Assembly (NCBI GenBank): GCA_022649925.1
Contig: JALCOX010000012.1
Coordinates: 1 to 36,297, forward strand
Origin: Bifidobacteriaceae bacterium
GTDB lineage: Bacteria > Actinomycetota > Actinomycetes > Actinomycetales > Bifidobacteriaceae
DNA length: 36,297 nt
Direction: 5' to 3'
The translations under genes were made by a program, and so were the position numbers. The notes under the pieces are model-generated. The model was given only the letters and a program-made list of their open reading frames with translations, ran no database searches and was not told the origin of the DNA. Shown one piece after another: positions 24,426 to 32,774 of the stretch (position 1 is the first letter of the stretch; each line of letters starts with the position of its first letter).

Positions 24426-24839
24426 ATGGGAAAAAGATTGTGGGTTGAGCGCAACAAGGACGGCTCTTGGGACGGATTCTCGGAAGACGGCGCCCACCTC
24501 AAGTTCGGCAAGGGCGAAGGCCTCTTCTCCCCCGGCGATCTCATGAAGATCGCACTGGCGGCATGCGGAGCACTCTCCTCGAGGTTCGCCATCGAAAACG
24601 CTCTCGGCGAGGGCAATGGGGCAAAGATCACCGTCGACGGCAAGTACGACTCGGACGACGATCGGTATCTCTCGTTTGAGGAGCACGTCGCGGTCGACGC
24701 CAGTGCCGCCAACCTGAGCGACGAGGACGCTGCAAAATTAGAAGAGCGGATTCGCCGTCACATCGACAAGGCTTGCACCGTGATGCACACGCTGAAGGAA
24801 GGCGCCCCCACGCGCTTGGATGTCGACATCCGCAAGTGA
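24426..24839 (+). CDS. OsmC/Ohr family protein
   Basis: 137-residue OsmC-like protein; this family reduces organic hydroperoxides with a Cys pair in the cytosol. Cys47 in IALAACGAL and Cys117 in DKACTVMHTL occupy the two catalytic positions, with FSPGDLMKIALAAC matching the family core. The ATG at 24426 is chosen for GAAGGAG seven bases upstream; the start at 24408 has none. It is a single gene, divergent from thyA and ended by a strong hairpin. The natural substrate is not deducible. Confidence 0.88.
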   Translation: MGKRLWVERNKDGSWDGFSEDGAHLKFGKGEGLFSPGDLMKIALAACGALSSRFAIENALGEGNGAKITVDGKYDSDDDRYLSFEEHVAVDASAANLSDEDAAKLEERIRRHIDKACTVMHTLKEGAPTRLDVDIRK

Positions 24840-24859
24840 GCGCGTGAGCGCGTGAGCGC
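24836..24859. repeat. Three perfect 8-bp tandem repeats
   Basis: GTGAGCGC is repeated three times without interruption; the first unit contains the OsmC stop codon. It is a slippage-prone microsatellite, but since it lies beyond the stop, copy changes should not alter the protein. Confidence 0.9.
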
Positions 24860-24876
24860 CATGTGCTCCAGACGCC

Positions 24877-24918
24877 GAGAAGGCTCCCACCGAGAGATTC
24901 GGTGGGAGCCTTCTCTTT
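24877..24918 (+). terminator. Terminator of the OsmC-family gene
   Basis: A perfect 17-bp stem (24877-24893 with 24899-24915) has a GAGAT loop and is followed by TTT on the plus strand. The T-run is short but the stem is very stable. Confidence 0.85.
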
Positions 24919-24936
24919 GTGCAAAGACGGATCAGA

Positions 24937-26079
24937 TCACTTCTCCGACTTCTCTGATTTCTCCGACTCAGCAGTTTCGTCAGAATGGTCGCTGTGGCTG
25001 TCGTCGTGATTCGGCCTGAGCGGATCGATTGCGGTATCGATTTCCTCTGCCTGCTGATGGGATCCCGTCGGCACTTCGATCCTCTGAACACCGGTGATCT
25101 CTTCCAGAGCCTTGCTCGGGACGTCTGCGGGAGAGTGCGGAACCGTATCCATCTCACGCTCTGCGGCTTCAACGTACTTGCGTGGAACCACGTACACCGG
25201 CGAGGTGGCGTGCTGGATCAGTCCCTGACTGGTGGACCCGAGAATCAACCCGGTGAATCCTCCACGGCCGCGGGAGCCGACGACGACGACATCGTTCGAG
25301 GCACTCGCCTGCGTCAAAGTGTCGACAGCCGATCCCGGAACGACCTCCGTACGAATGACCAGGTCGGGGTATTGCTTCTGAATGGGCTCGACGCGAACCT
25401 TGAGATCGTCGAGATACGAATCGATGATCCTGTCCGTGTCCTCCTTCGAGGGCGCCATCGAGAAAACCCCGCCGGACGCACCGTACACCGGAACTGCCGA
25501 GAGCACGGTGAGATCGGCATCCCAGCTGTTCGCAAAGTCGGCCGCAATCTCGAGCGCCTTGAGGCCCCACTTGGACTCGTCAGACCCGACGACCACGCGC
25601 GTGATCACGTTGTTGAGATGGAGAAGCTTGTCCTCATCATCAGTGAACGGAACCACCACGATCGGGCAGTAAGCATAGGCGGGAAGGCTCGACGAGGTCG
25701 TGCCCAGGAGGCGCTCCGCCAAACCGCCCTTGCCACGGTTGCCGATGACGATGAGGTTGTAATTACGCGACAACTCGACGAAGACCGATGAAGGGTCCCC
25801 CGTCACAATGAGGGTGGAGGCATCCACTCCCTGCTCGTCCGCAATCGCCTTTGCTCGCGACAAAATTTCCTGAGCGTCCGTATGCGCCACTGCATCGTCG
25901 CCCAAAGCTGTGTAGGTGGCATCAAAGGACACCGCCGCATAGCTGGGCAATGAATACGCGCAAACAATCTGAAGCGTCAATCCCGCGTGCTTTGCGTAGT
26001 TCGCGGCCCACCACACTGCCTTATAGCTGGCGTCTGTGCCATCGACTCCCACGAGGACGGCCTTGTTGTCCATGTTCAT
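24937..26079 (-). CDS. Tandem-domain universal stress protein
   Basis: 380-residue cytosolic protein with two UspA domains (about 8-150 and 158-298). Each ends in the ATP-binding motif: GNRGKGGLAERLLG near residue 116 and GSRGRGGFTGLILG near 267, both followed by a Ser and a PIVVV/PVYVV strand. Such tandem Usps bind ATP and act in dormancy and oxygen-limitation responses in mycobacteria. A tail of about 80 residues is acidic and His/Ser/Glu-rich, ending in repeats of SEK. A GAGAGG ribosome-binding site precedes the ATG. No DosR-type site was recognised. Confidence 0.93.
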   Translation of the reverse strand: MNMDNKAVLVGVDGTDASYKAVWWAANYAKHAGLTLQIVCAYSLPSYAAVSFDATYTALGDDAVAHTDAQEILSRAKAIADEQGVDASTLIVTGDPSSVFVELSRNYNLIVIGNRGKGGLAERLLGTTSSSLPAYAYCPIVVVPFTDDEDKLLHLNNVITRVVVGSDESKWGLKALEIAADFANSWDADLTVLSAVPVYGASGGVFSMAPSKEDTDRIIDSYLDDLKVRVEPIQKQYPDLVIRTEVVPGSAVDTLTQASASNDVVVVGSRGRGGFTGLILGSTSQGLIQHATSPVYVVPRKYVEAAEREMDTVPHSPADVPSKALEEITGVQRIEVPTGSHQQAEEIDTAIDPLRPNHDDSHSDHSDETAESEKSEKSEK

Positions 26080-26197
26080 GTCGAACCTCTCTTTCGGTTG
26101 GTATCGGCATTACGGCTCACGCCGTACGTTGCTTGCCACCTCAAGATTAACGCGAAATCGGCGTTGACCCTGAGAATGAACTGAAAAATAAACTGAA

Positions 26198-26225
26198 AAA
26201 GGCGCGGCTATAATGCCACGCCTTT
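26198..26225 (-). terminator. Terminator of the NlpC/P60 gene
   Basis: An 11-bp stem with one G-U pair (26198-26208 with 26215-26225) and the loop ATTATA is followed on the minus strand by TTCAGTTTATTTTTC. It starts 24 bases after the stop. Confidence 0.85.
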
Positions 26226-26249
26226 CTCTAAATGAAAAATGCCGAAGGA

Positions 26250-27011
26250 TCAGGGCAGAACGCGACGAATCGAGTAGCTACCTGAGAAGGCCCAGCTGAT
26301 GGGTGTGTTTGTCGTTCCCTTGCTGGGGTTCAACGCATTCACCACCATCCCGTTGCCGATGTAGATACCCGTGTGCTGACTGTTCGCGATGAGGTCACCC
26401 GGCTTCGCCTGTGCCAGGGAGGCAACCGCGCGTCCGGCCGATGCCTGTGCGCCCGAGTAATGGGGCAGGGAGACACCGAACTTGGCGTAGACGTAGGCGG
26501 TGAAACCTGAGCAGTCCCAGCCGCTGGTGGTTGAGCCACCGTAGACGTAGGGAACCTTGCCGACGAACTGCTCCGCGAAGGAGACCGCCGCCGAGCCGCT
26601 CTTGCTTGTCGGAAGAGTCACGTTGCTGACGCTGGAGCTCGATGACGACGAGGATGATGAACCCCTCGACGTGATTGCGGTGCGCGAGGCCGAACGGCTC
26701 GCTGCCTGCTGGCGCTGCTCGGACGCCCTCTGCGCTGCCGCTGCCTTCTTGGCCGCGACCTGAGCAGGAGAATCCGTCTTGGAGATCTTGAGGGATTCCA
26801 AACCGCCCCAGTTGCTCTTCTTTGAGACATCAACTGAAGTGGATTCCGTCATGATGCTCTGTGCGCTGACGCGCTTCTGCGCGGGAAAAGAACGTGTTGA
26901 AGCGACAGAAGTGGTATCGGTTGCAAAGGCTACCGGAGTCGCGACAACAGACGCGGTCACAGCTGCCAGAGCGAGAATTGCACTTGTGAGAACTCGTTTT
27001 TTCTTAGTCAT
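26250..27011 (-). CDS. Secreted NlpC/P60 peptidoglycan hydrolase
   Basis: 253-residue exported endopeptidase predicted to cut peptidoglycan stem peptides. The signal peptide spans about residues 1-30 (KKKR, hydrophobic ILALAAVTASVVAT, cut after AFA). A linker rich in Ala, Gln and Ser follows and includes a run of ten Ser. The NlpC/P60 domain occupies 140-253 with Cys167 (DCSGF), His213 (QHTGIY) and Asn225 as third residue. The ATG at 27011 is used: the longer frame to 27041 would add ten residues that run through the -10 box. No good ribosome-binding site; the promoter predicts near-leaderless mRNA. Confidence 0.93.
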   Translation of the reverse strand: MTKKKRVLTSAILALAAVTASVVATPVAFATDTTSVASTRSFPAQKRVSAQSIMTESTSVDVSKKSNWGGLESLKISKTDSPAQVAAKKAAAAQRASEQRQQAASRSASRTAITSRGSSSSSSSSSSVSNVTLPTSKSGSAAVSFAEQFVGKVPYVYGGSTTSGWDCSGFTAYVYAKFGVSLPHYSGAQASAGRAVASLAQAKPGDLIANSQHTGIYIGNGMVVNALNPSKGTTNTPISWAFSGSYSIRRVLP

Positions 27012-27019
27012 CGCCAGCA

Positions 27020-27048
27020 ATTTTACCAAGATCGCACACACATGCCAA
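27020..27048 (-). promoter_or_regulatory. Strong promoter of the NlpC/P60 gene
   Basis: TTGGCA (27043-27048), exactly 17 bases, TAAAAT (27020-27025): five of six consensus matches in each box. The -10 ends eight bases before the ATG. It overlaps an inverted repeat (GCACACATGC-type arms within 27034-27068), a possible operator. Confidence 0.78.
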
Positions 27049-27108
27049 CTCTATGTGCGCATGTGTGCCGGTATTCGCCCTGTTTGTCACACATTTCGAA
27101 CTCTGTGT

Positions 27109-27157
27109 ATTCCCACCATGACGGGAATGCTGGGGGCTTTTCTCCGTCGTGAGAAAA
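27109..27157. other. Two hairpins between the CHAP and NlpC/P60 genes
   Basis: ATTCCC/GGGAAT (27109-27114, 27123-27128) and TTTTCTC/GAGAAAA (27138-27144, 27151-27157). They follow the CHAP gene stop (27226) and may act together as its transcription end, although no clean T-run follows. Confidence 0.4.
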
Positions 27158-27225
27158 TTCCAAAATATTTTTCCGCCATGCCCTCGTATCACCCGGAATT
27201 CACTCGAGAGCCGAGCGCGCAGCGA

Positions 27226-28224
27226 TCAGTAGTGAATGTATTCGAAGTCGTGAACGTTGCTGAACGTTCGAGAGATCGTCTTTCCGTTGAGCGCGGCACC
27301 GGACTCCGAGGTGACGACCTTGCCGTCCTTGATCTTCTCGACGATGGCGACGTGGCCATAGGTGCCACTCGCACCCTCTTGCCCACGCTGGAAGACCATC
27401 ACGTCTCCGACCTGGGGGTCGGTATCGACCCAATAACCGAGCTTCTTGGCGGAATTGGCCCAGTCCGCACCGTTGCCGAAGTACGAGCCTGCGGGCAGTC
27501 CCAGCTGGTGGCGGCGCGTGTACGCCCACCATGTGCACTGGGAGAAGGCGTAGGCATCCCCCGAGTCACCGGTCGCATGCTTCGGGTTGAAACCTGCCGG
27601 GGGCTGCTTGGCCCCAGATTCCAACTTCTTCTGGACGGCCGCGTTGGACGACGTCGCGACAGAGACCTTCTTGGCGTCGATCGAGTCAACCGCAGAGCTG
27701 TCGAGATCCCAGTCTCCGTTTGTCTTTGTTGCCGCGGCTACCGAGGCCGCAGAATCGAGATCCACACGCTGAGTCGACCGCGATACCGCGGATCCGGAAT
27801 TAGCCGCAGTGGGGCTGAAGGAAATCGCAGAAACACTCGGCTCGGCGCTGCTGGCCGACGTCAGAGAAAAATGACTTGCATTCGCCGTGGTGACCACGGC
27901 ACCTGTTCCGATCATCGCAGTCAAGCCGAGGACGGCGACGAGTTTGACGGGAGACAGCCTGCTCAGTGCAAGAGTTGACATTCCATGCTGACCTGCACCC
28001 GAACGTCGATAGGCGCGACGCGGCTGTGCACGGTGCTTCGTTGCAGCGTGACGAACCATGACGCTCGTAGCCACCGATGAGGATGTCGCAGTCGAGCGGG
28101 AAAGAAGACCCGTCCGGGGTGCACGATGCGAAGTTGTCGCATGCGCACGCTGAGGGGAAGCAGTCAGAGAAAAGGCTGTTTTTCCTTTGGCGGCATGATC
28201 GGCACGATGAGCCGAATGCTTCAT
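27226..28224 (-). CDS. Secreted or membrane-anchored CHAP-domain hydrolase
   Basis: 332-residue protein with a C-terminal CHAP domain (about 220-332), an amidase or endopeptidase acting on peptidoglycan. Catalytic Cys230 is in FSQCTWWAY and His291 in YGHVAIVEKI. One hydrophobic segment lies at 94-112 (LVAVLGLTAMIGTGAVV), preceded by 93 basic, Ser/His/Arg-rich residues, so this is an unusually long leader or a type II anchor. An internal ATG at residue 82 would give a normal signal peptide, but the ATG at 28224 has GGAGG eight bases upstream and a good promoter. It lies next to another wall hydrolase. Confidence 0.9.
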   Translation of the reverse strand: MKHSAHRADHAAKGKTAFSLTASPQRAHATTSHRAPRTGLLSRSTATSSSVATSVMVRHAATKHRAQPRRAYRRSGAGQHGMSTLALSRLSPVKLVAVLGLTAMIGTGAVVTTANASHFSLTSASSAEPSVSAISFSPTAANSGSAVSRSTQRVDLDSAASVAAATKTNGDWDLDSSAVDSIDAKKVSVATSSNAAVQKKLESGAKQPPAGFNPKHATGDSGDAYAFSQCTWWAYTRRHQLGLPAGSYFGNGADWANSAKKLGYWVDTDPQVGDVMVFQRGQEGASGTYGHVAIVEKIKDGKVVTSESGAALNGKTISRTFSNVHDFEYIHY

Positions 28225-28257
28225 AGGGATGACCTCCATAGCAGGGAACCAAAAAGA

Positions 28258-28285
28258 ATCATACATGACCTTCACGAATTGTCAT
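28258..28285 (-). promoter_or_regulatory. Promoter of the CHAP gene
   Basis: ATGACA (28280-28285), 16 bases, TATGAT (28258-28263): each box matches the consensus at five of six. The start is predicted about 25 bases upstream of the ATG at 28224, leaving room for the GGAGG site. Confidence 0.7.
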
Positions 28286-28398
28286 AAGAGACGTGAGAGG
28301 GTGTGGAAAAGGCACGAAAGTTTTCCACCGTGCCGTCAACCTCCCCAAACACTATGTGAAAGCAACCTTCCTGTCACGCTGACTTCATGCGCCCTGAG

Positions 28399-28411
28399 TA
28401 AAGTGTGAGCC
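28399..28411 (+). promoter_or_regulatory. Leaderless -10 box of serC
   Basis: TAAAGT (28399-28404), seven bases, then the ATG. No matching -35 is evident. Confidence 0.45.
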
Positions 28412-29557
28412 ATGACACGCCACATCAGCCTTCCCGCGGACATCCTTCCTCACGACGGACGCTTTGGGTCCGGCCCCAGCAAGATCAGGCTGGAACAAAT
28501 CGACGCCCTCGTGCAGTCGAACCCGACAGTGCTGGGAACCTCCCATCGTCAGGCTCCCGTTCGCGATGTCGTCGCCTCCATCAAGGACGGCCTCGCAGAC
28601 TTCTTCTCCCTGCCCGACGGCTACGAGATCGTCTTTGGCAATGGCGGTGCCAGCGCCTTCTGGGAGATCGCCTGCGCCTGTTTCATCGAGAAGACCGCCG
28701 CCTTCGGTGTCTTCGGAGAATTCGGCGGAAAATTTGCCGCGAGTGCGAAGGCCGCTCCCTTCCTCTCCGATCCCGTGATTTTCGACAGTGCCTACGGAAC
28801 CACCCGTCTCCCCGAACTCACCCAGGACGCAGACGTCTACGCCTGGCCTCACAACGAGACGTCAACCGGCGCCGCCACTCATATCGCGCGCGTTCCCGGA
28901 AGCGCCGAGGCCGGAGCGCTCACCATCGTCGACGGCACGAGTGCCGCCGGCGGACTCCCCGTCGACATCTCCGAGACGGACGTCTATTACTTCTCCCCCC
29001 AGAAGGCCTTCGGCTCGGACGGCGGCCTGTGGGTCGCCATCGTCTCCCCCGCCGCCATTGAGCGTGCAGCGAAGATCGAGGCGGACGCCGCGGCGAGTGG
29101 CCGCTGGATACCCACTTTCCTCTCCTTTGGAACGGCGCTGCGCAACTCGCGCAAAAACCAGACCTACAACACCCCCGCCATCGCCACACTTGTTCTCATG
29201 AATGAGCAAATTGACTGGCTCAACCGCAACGGCGGTCTCGAGTGGTCCACCATGCGCTGCGCGAAGTCCGCCGCCACGCTCTACAGCTGGGCCGAGGAAT
29301 CGGATTTCGCGACGCCCTTCGTCACGGATCCGAAAGACCGCTCCAGCGTGGTGGTGAGTATCGATATCGATGAGTCGCTCGCCGCCGCCGACATCGTGGC
29401 AGGGTTGCGCGAAAACGGAATCGTCGACACCTTTGCGTATCGCAAGCTCAACCGCAACCAGCTGCGCGTCGGCGTGTTCCCCTCCGTGGAGCCCGAGGAC
29501 GTGCGCGCACTCACCGTGTGCATCGACGAGACGGTATCGCAGCTGCAGGGAGAATAG
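28412..29557 (+). CDS. serC: Phosphoserine transaminase
   Basis: 381-residue PLP enzyme converting 3-phosphohydroxypyruvate and glutamate to phosphoserine in serine biosynthesis. It resembles the actinobacterial SerC subgroup: FGSGPSKIRLEQI at the N-terminus, TSHRQAPVRDVV, a VDGTSAAGGLPVD block with the PLP-binding Asp174, and Schiff-base Lys198 in YYFSPQKAFGSDGG. Length is normal. serA and serB are not nearby. The ATG at 28412 fits a leaderless start. Confidence 0.94.
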   Translation: MTRHISLPADILPHDGRFGSGPSKIRLEQIDALVQSNPTVLGTSHRQAPVRDVVASIKDGLADFFSLPDGYEIVFGNGGASAFWEIACACFIEKTAAFGVFGEFGGKFAASAKAAPFLSDPVIFDSAYGTTRLPELTQDADVYAWPHNETSTGAATHIARVPGSAEAGALTIVDGTSAAGGLPVDISETDVYYFSPQKAFGSDGGLWVAIVSPAAIERAAKIEADAAASGRWIPTFLSFGTALRNSRKNQTYNTPAIATLVLMNEQIDWLNRNGGLEWSTMRCAKSAATLYSWAEESDFATPFVTDPKDRSSVVVSIDIDESLAAADIVAGLRENGIVDTFAYRKLNRNQLRVGVFPSVEPEDVRALTVCIDETVSQLQGE

Positions 29558-29588
29558 AGGATGATGTTCGGCGGTCGGAGAGCGGAGA

Positions 29589-29601
29589 TAGACTGAACCT
29601 C
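29589..29601 (+). promoter_or_regulatory. Leaderless -10 box of the DUF2530 gene
   Basis: TAGACT (29589-29594), seven bases, then the ATG. TAGACT also serves as candidate -10 for adhE, malQ and phoU. Confidence 0.45.
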
Positions 29602-29865
29602 ATGAATCTCGCACCGATCTTTGACCCCGAAGTTCGCAAGCCCGGCCCCAAGCCCGCCGCCGTTGACCTGCAAAAAGTCTTCATCGTCGGAACAATCATC
29701 TGGATCGTTGCACTGGCGGTTGTCGCCGTCCTCCTTTTCGTCTTCCAGATGCACGTGGCAACACTGCCGTTCCTCACCTGCATCTTGGGAATCGTCATCG
29801 GCATTCTCTTGCTGATATGGGAAAAGTGGTATCGTCCCGAGTACACCAAGCTCGCGGAGGACTGA
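29602..29865 (+). CDS. DUF2530 family two-helix membrane protein
   Basis: 87-residue inner-membrane protein. Two hydrophobic segments are visible (about 25-48 FIVGTIIWIVALAVVAVLLF and 53-73 ATLPFLTCILGIVIGILLLI), then WEKWYRPEY. The segment before the first helix (PGPKPAAVDLQKVF) is typical of DUF2530, a small actinobacterial family of unknown function often found near serC or a MarR gene. It starts 45 bases after serC and may have its own leaderless promoter. Confidence 0.8.
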   Translation: MNLAPIFDPEVRKPGPKPAAVDLQKVFIVGTIIWIVALAVVAVLLFVFQMHVATLPFLTCILGIVIGILLLIWEKWYRPEYTKLAED

Positions 29866-29875
29866 GCGGGGTTCA

Positions 29876-29893
29876 CGGGCCAGATAAGGCCCG
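29876..29893. terminator. Short hairpin between convergent DUF2530 gene and pstB
   Basis: CGGGCC (29876-29881) and GGCCCG (29888-29893) with loop AGATAA. No T-run on either strand; it may be a weak bidirectional end. Confidence 0.4.
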
Positions 29894-29909
29894 ATGAAAC
29901 TCTGCCGGA

Positions 29910-30689
29910 TCAGCCGAAGCGGCCGGTGATGTAGCTCTCTGTCTCCTGCTCAGCGGGATTCGAGAAGATCTTCGTCGTCTCATCCATCTCGACCAGGTGC
30001 CCGGGCTTGCCGACGCCCTGAATGTTGAAGAAGGCCGTGGTGTCGGAGACGCGCGCCGCCTGCTGCATGTTGTGCGTCACGATCACGATGGTGTATTGCT
30101 CCTTGAGCTCGGTAATGAGATCCTCCACCGCCAGCGTGGAAATCGGGTCGAGTGCCGAGCACGGCTCGTCCATGAGGAGCACCTGGGGATGCACGGCGAC
30201 AGCGCGAGCGATGCACAGGCGCTGCTGCTGACCGCCCGAGAGACCGGCTCCGGGGGCGTCCAGGCGATTGGATACTTCCTTCCACAGATTCGCACCCTTG
30301 AGGGCCCACTCCACGATGTCGTCCGCCTCGGAGGCGCTCACGCGCTGATTGTTGAGGCGCACCCCCGCAAGCACGTTGTCCCGGATGCTCATGGTGGGGA
30401 ACGGATTGGGGCGCTGGAACACCATGCCAATGTCGCGGCGCACGCTCACCGGGTCCACGCCCTTGCCGTAGAGGTCCTGACCCTCCAGCAGGATCTTGCC
30501 CTCAACATGGGCTCCCGGAGTCACCTCGTGCATTCGGTTGATGGAGCGCAGGAAGGTCGATTTTCCACACCCAGAGGGGCCGATAAAGGCCGTGACTGAG
30601 TTCGCCGCGATCTTCATGCTCACCCCTTCCACTGCCTTGAAAGACCCGTAGAACACGTTGACGTGCTCAACATCGATTCGCTGACCCAT
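29910..30689 (-). CDS. pstB: Phosphate ABC transporter ATPase
   Basis: 259-residue PstB that powers phosphate import. Walker [10 protein letters not shown] (37-45), the signature LSGGQQQRL (150-158), Walker B LLMDEP (171-176) and the H-loop [13 protein letters not shown] are intact. [15 protein letters not shown], typical of PstB, follows the Q-loop FQRPNPF. It is the last gene of the minus-strand Pst unit, 33 bases after the fused permease. Confidence 0.97.
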   Translation of the reverse strand: MGQRIDVEHVNVFYGSFKAVEGVSMKIAANSVTAFIGPSGCGKSTFLRSINRMHEVTPGAHVEGKILLEGQDLYGKGVDPVSVRRDIGMVFQRPNPFPTMSIRDNVLAGVRLNNQRVSASEADDIVEWALKGANLWKEVSNRLDAPGAGLSGGQQQRLCIARAVAVHPQVLLMDEPCSALDPISTLAVEDLITELKEQYTIVIVTHNMQQAARVSDTTAFFNIQGVGKPGHLVEMDETTKIFSNPAEQETESYITGRFG

Positions 30690-30722
30690 GGTGTATTACC
30701 TTTCTTACTAACCGCTAACCGC

Positions 30723-32774
30723 TCACTTACCCAAACGTTTTGAAGAGATTCTCGTGATGAGACGCCCGATGACCGTCAGAATCAGCACGAGAATGATGAG
30801 GACGAGGGCGGCACTCCAGGCGCGCTCCATCCTGATTTGAGGCACGCAGGGCGGACTCAGCGCCAGACCTTGCGATGAACATTGCGCCAGACCCTGCGAG
30901 TATTCGTCGTAGACATAGACCGGAAGCGTCATCATGCGCCCTGAAAAGAGATTCGCATTTGTTCCCGTGATCACGCCGGCGGCGATCAACAGCGGCGCCG
31001 TCTCACCGATGACGCGAGCGATTGCCAGGATGACGCCAGAGACGATGCCCGGCAGCGCCGTAGGCAGCACAATGCGCCAGATGGTGCGCGCTTTGGTGAC
31101 CCCCAGACCGTACGACGCCTCGCGCAGATCATTCGGAACGATGAGCAACATCTCTTCACACGTCCGGATGACGGTCGGCAGCATCAAGATGGACAGGGCA
31201 ACCGATCCGACAAAACCGTTGACAGTCCCCGGGCCAAAGATGATGGAGAAGACCGAGTAGGCGAAGAGGCCAGCGACGATAGAGGGAATGCCGCTCATCA
31301 CGTCGACGAGGAAACTCACGACGGTGTGCGGCTTGGTGCCCTGTGCATATTCGACGAGCCACACCGACGTCATGATGCCCACCGGTATAGAGATGAGCAT
31401 TGCGCCACCGGTGATTTCGAGAGTGCCAATCATCGCGTGGAGAATGCCACCGTAGGGGTACAGACCCCCGATGACGCCCTTCATGTTGTGGGTGAGGAAG
31501 TACCAATTGAACTGCGCGAGGCCGCCGGCAACGACCGTCCACAGGACGGAGATCAAGGGAATGACGGCAACGACGAGGCTCAGGTATATCAAGACACGCA
31601 TCGCGACGTCGAGGCGGTGACGGGAGCGCGCGGAGGAACGGGTGATGGTCGTCACCGATTCGAGCGAGGGATGCTCTCCTGCGGCTTCCTCGGTCTGAGG
31701 CACGGTGACATTCTCAGCCTGTCCGGCACCGCGAGAGCGTCGAGACGAGGCCTTCGCCCGCAGTGTCGTGAAGAAGCCCTTTTGTCCGGGTTTGTGGGTG
31801 GAAATCCTGCGGGCAGCGAAGTTCACCAGGAAGGTGATGACGAAGAGCACGAGACCTGTAGCGATCAGGACGGAGACACCCATGTCATCTGCCTCGGGGA
31901 ACTGCGCCGCGATGTTCGCTGCGATCGTCTGGTTCTGTGACGCCTTGAAGAGGTTGAAGGAGAAACTGCGCCCAGGAGACAGGATCATGAGGACGGCCAT
32001 CGTCTCGCCGAGGGCACGCCCTAGTCCGAGCATGGCGGCCGACACAACTCCCGACTTGGCAAAGGGAAGGACCGCTAGCCGAATCATTTCCCAGCGCGTG
32101 GCACCCAGCCCCAGCGCCGCCTCCTGCAAGAGAACCGGCGTCTGCTTGAACAGGTCACGCGAGACCGACGTGATGATCGGGACCACCATGACCGCCAGCA
32201 CGATCGACACCGTTCCCACGGTGCGAGGGGGATTCGCGGCAGGACCAGAGAAGAGCGGAATCCAGCCGAAAACCTTAGAGACCGCATCAGCCGCCCCAAA
32301 AACGCTGGGGACGAGGACGAGGCCACCCCACAGGCCGTAGATCACCGAGGGAATTGCAGCGAGCAGGTCGACGATCGAACTCACGAAGCCCGAGAAGCGC
32401 TGCGGGCAATAGAACGTGATGAAAAGCGCGATGCCGATGGAGATCGGAACGGCCAGCAGCAATGCGAGGAACGCGGTGAGCGCCGTGCCGAAGATCAGCG
32501 GTGACACGAAGCCCCAGAAGTTGTCGACCTCGCCTCCGGTAAAGGCCGCGATGGTCGACTTCACCGAAGCCGAGTCCCCGAAGAAGGCGGGCAGGCCGCG
32601 CAGCAGCAGGAAGATGGCCACCGCCGCGAGAAGTGCGAGGATGAAGAATCCGCAGAACTTCGCCACGGCCCCAAAGACAATGTTCGCCCGACGAGCGCGA
32701 CGGTGTTCCGAGAGCATGCTGGTGGAGACGGCGGAAGACGACTCCCCCGCTGGTATTTTCGTCATCTGTGTCAT
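30723..32774 (-). CDS. Fused phosphate permease PstC-PstA
   Basis: A single 683-residue chain carries both permease subunits that are normally separate. Residues 30-325 are PstC-like (SPLIFGTALTAFLALLLAVP, IPSVIYGLWG) with an EAA coupling loop EAALGLGATRWEMIRLAVLP at 218-237. A linker of about 65 hydrophilic residues follows. Residues 392-683 are PstA-like, with SGIPSIVAGLF and a second EAA loop EASYGLGVTKARTIWRIVLP at 552-571. The frame is open throughout, so this is a real fusion, not a sequencing join of overlapping genes, if the read is accurate. Its ATG overlaps the pstS stop (ATGA). The chain should pair with a PstB dimer. Confidence 0.95.
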   Translation of the reverse strand: MTQMTKIPAGESSSAVSTSMLSEHRRARRANIVFGAVAKFCGFFILALLAAVAIFLLLRGLPAFFGDSASVKSTIAAFTGGEVDNFWGFVSPLIFGTALTAFLALLLAVPISIGIALFITFYCPQRFSGFVSSIVDLLAAIPSVIYGLWGGLVLVPSVFGAADAVSKVFGWIPLFSGPAANPPRTVGTVSIVLAVMVVPIITSVSRDLFKQTPVLLQEAALGLGATRWEMIRLAVLPFAKSGVVSAAMLGLGRALGETMAVLMILSPGRSFSFNLFKASQNQTIAANIAAQFPEADDMGVSVLIATGLVLFVITFLVNFAARRISTHKPGQKGFFTTLRAKASSRRSRGAGQAENVTVPQTEEAAGEHPSLESVTTITRSSARSRHRLDVAMRVLIYLSLVVAVIPLISVLWTVVAGGLAQFNWYFLTHNMKGVIGGLYPYGGILHAMIGTLEITGGAMLISIPVGIMTSVWLVEYAQGTKPHTVVSFLVDVMSGIPSIVAGLFAYSVFSIIFGPGTVNGFVGSVALSILMLPTVIRTCEEMLLIVPNDLREASYGLGVTKARTIWRIVLPTALPGIVSGVILAIARVIGETAPLLIAAGVITGTNANLFSGRMMTLPVYVYDEYSQGLAQCSSQGLALSPPCVPQIRMERAWSAALVLIILVLILTVIGRLITRISSKRLGK

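Noticed and set aside
27012-27225. Possible c-di-AMP (ydaO-type) riboswitch upstream of the NlpC/P60 gene
   Set aside because: The gene class and hairpins suggested it, but the conserved ydaO blocks are missing and the best promoter ends eight bases before the ATG, so the hairpins would not be in the transcript.
27226-27978. Plus-strand frame running 26779-27978 across two hydrolase genes
   Set aside because: It crosses the intergenic gap and two confident minus-strand genes, and its translation shows no domain.
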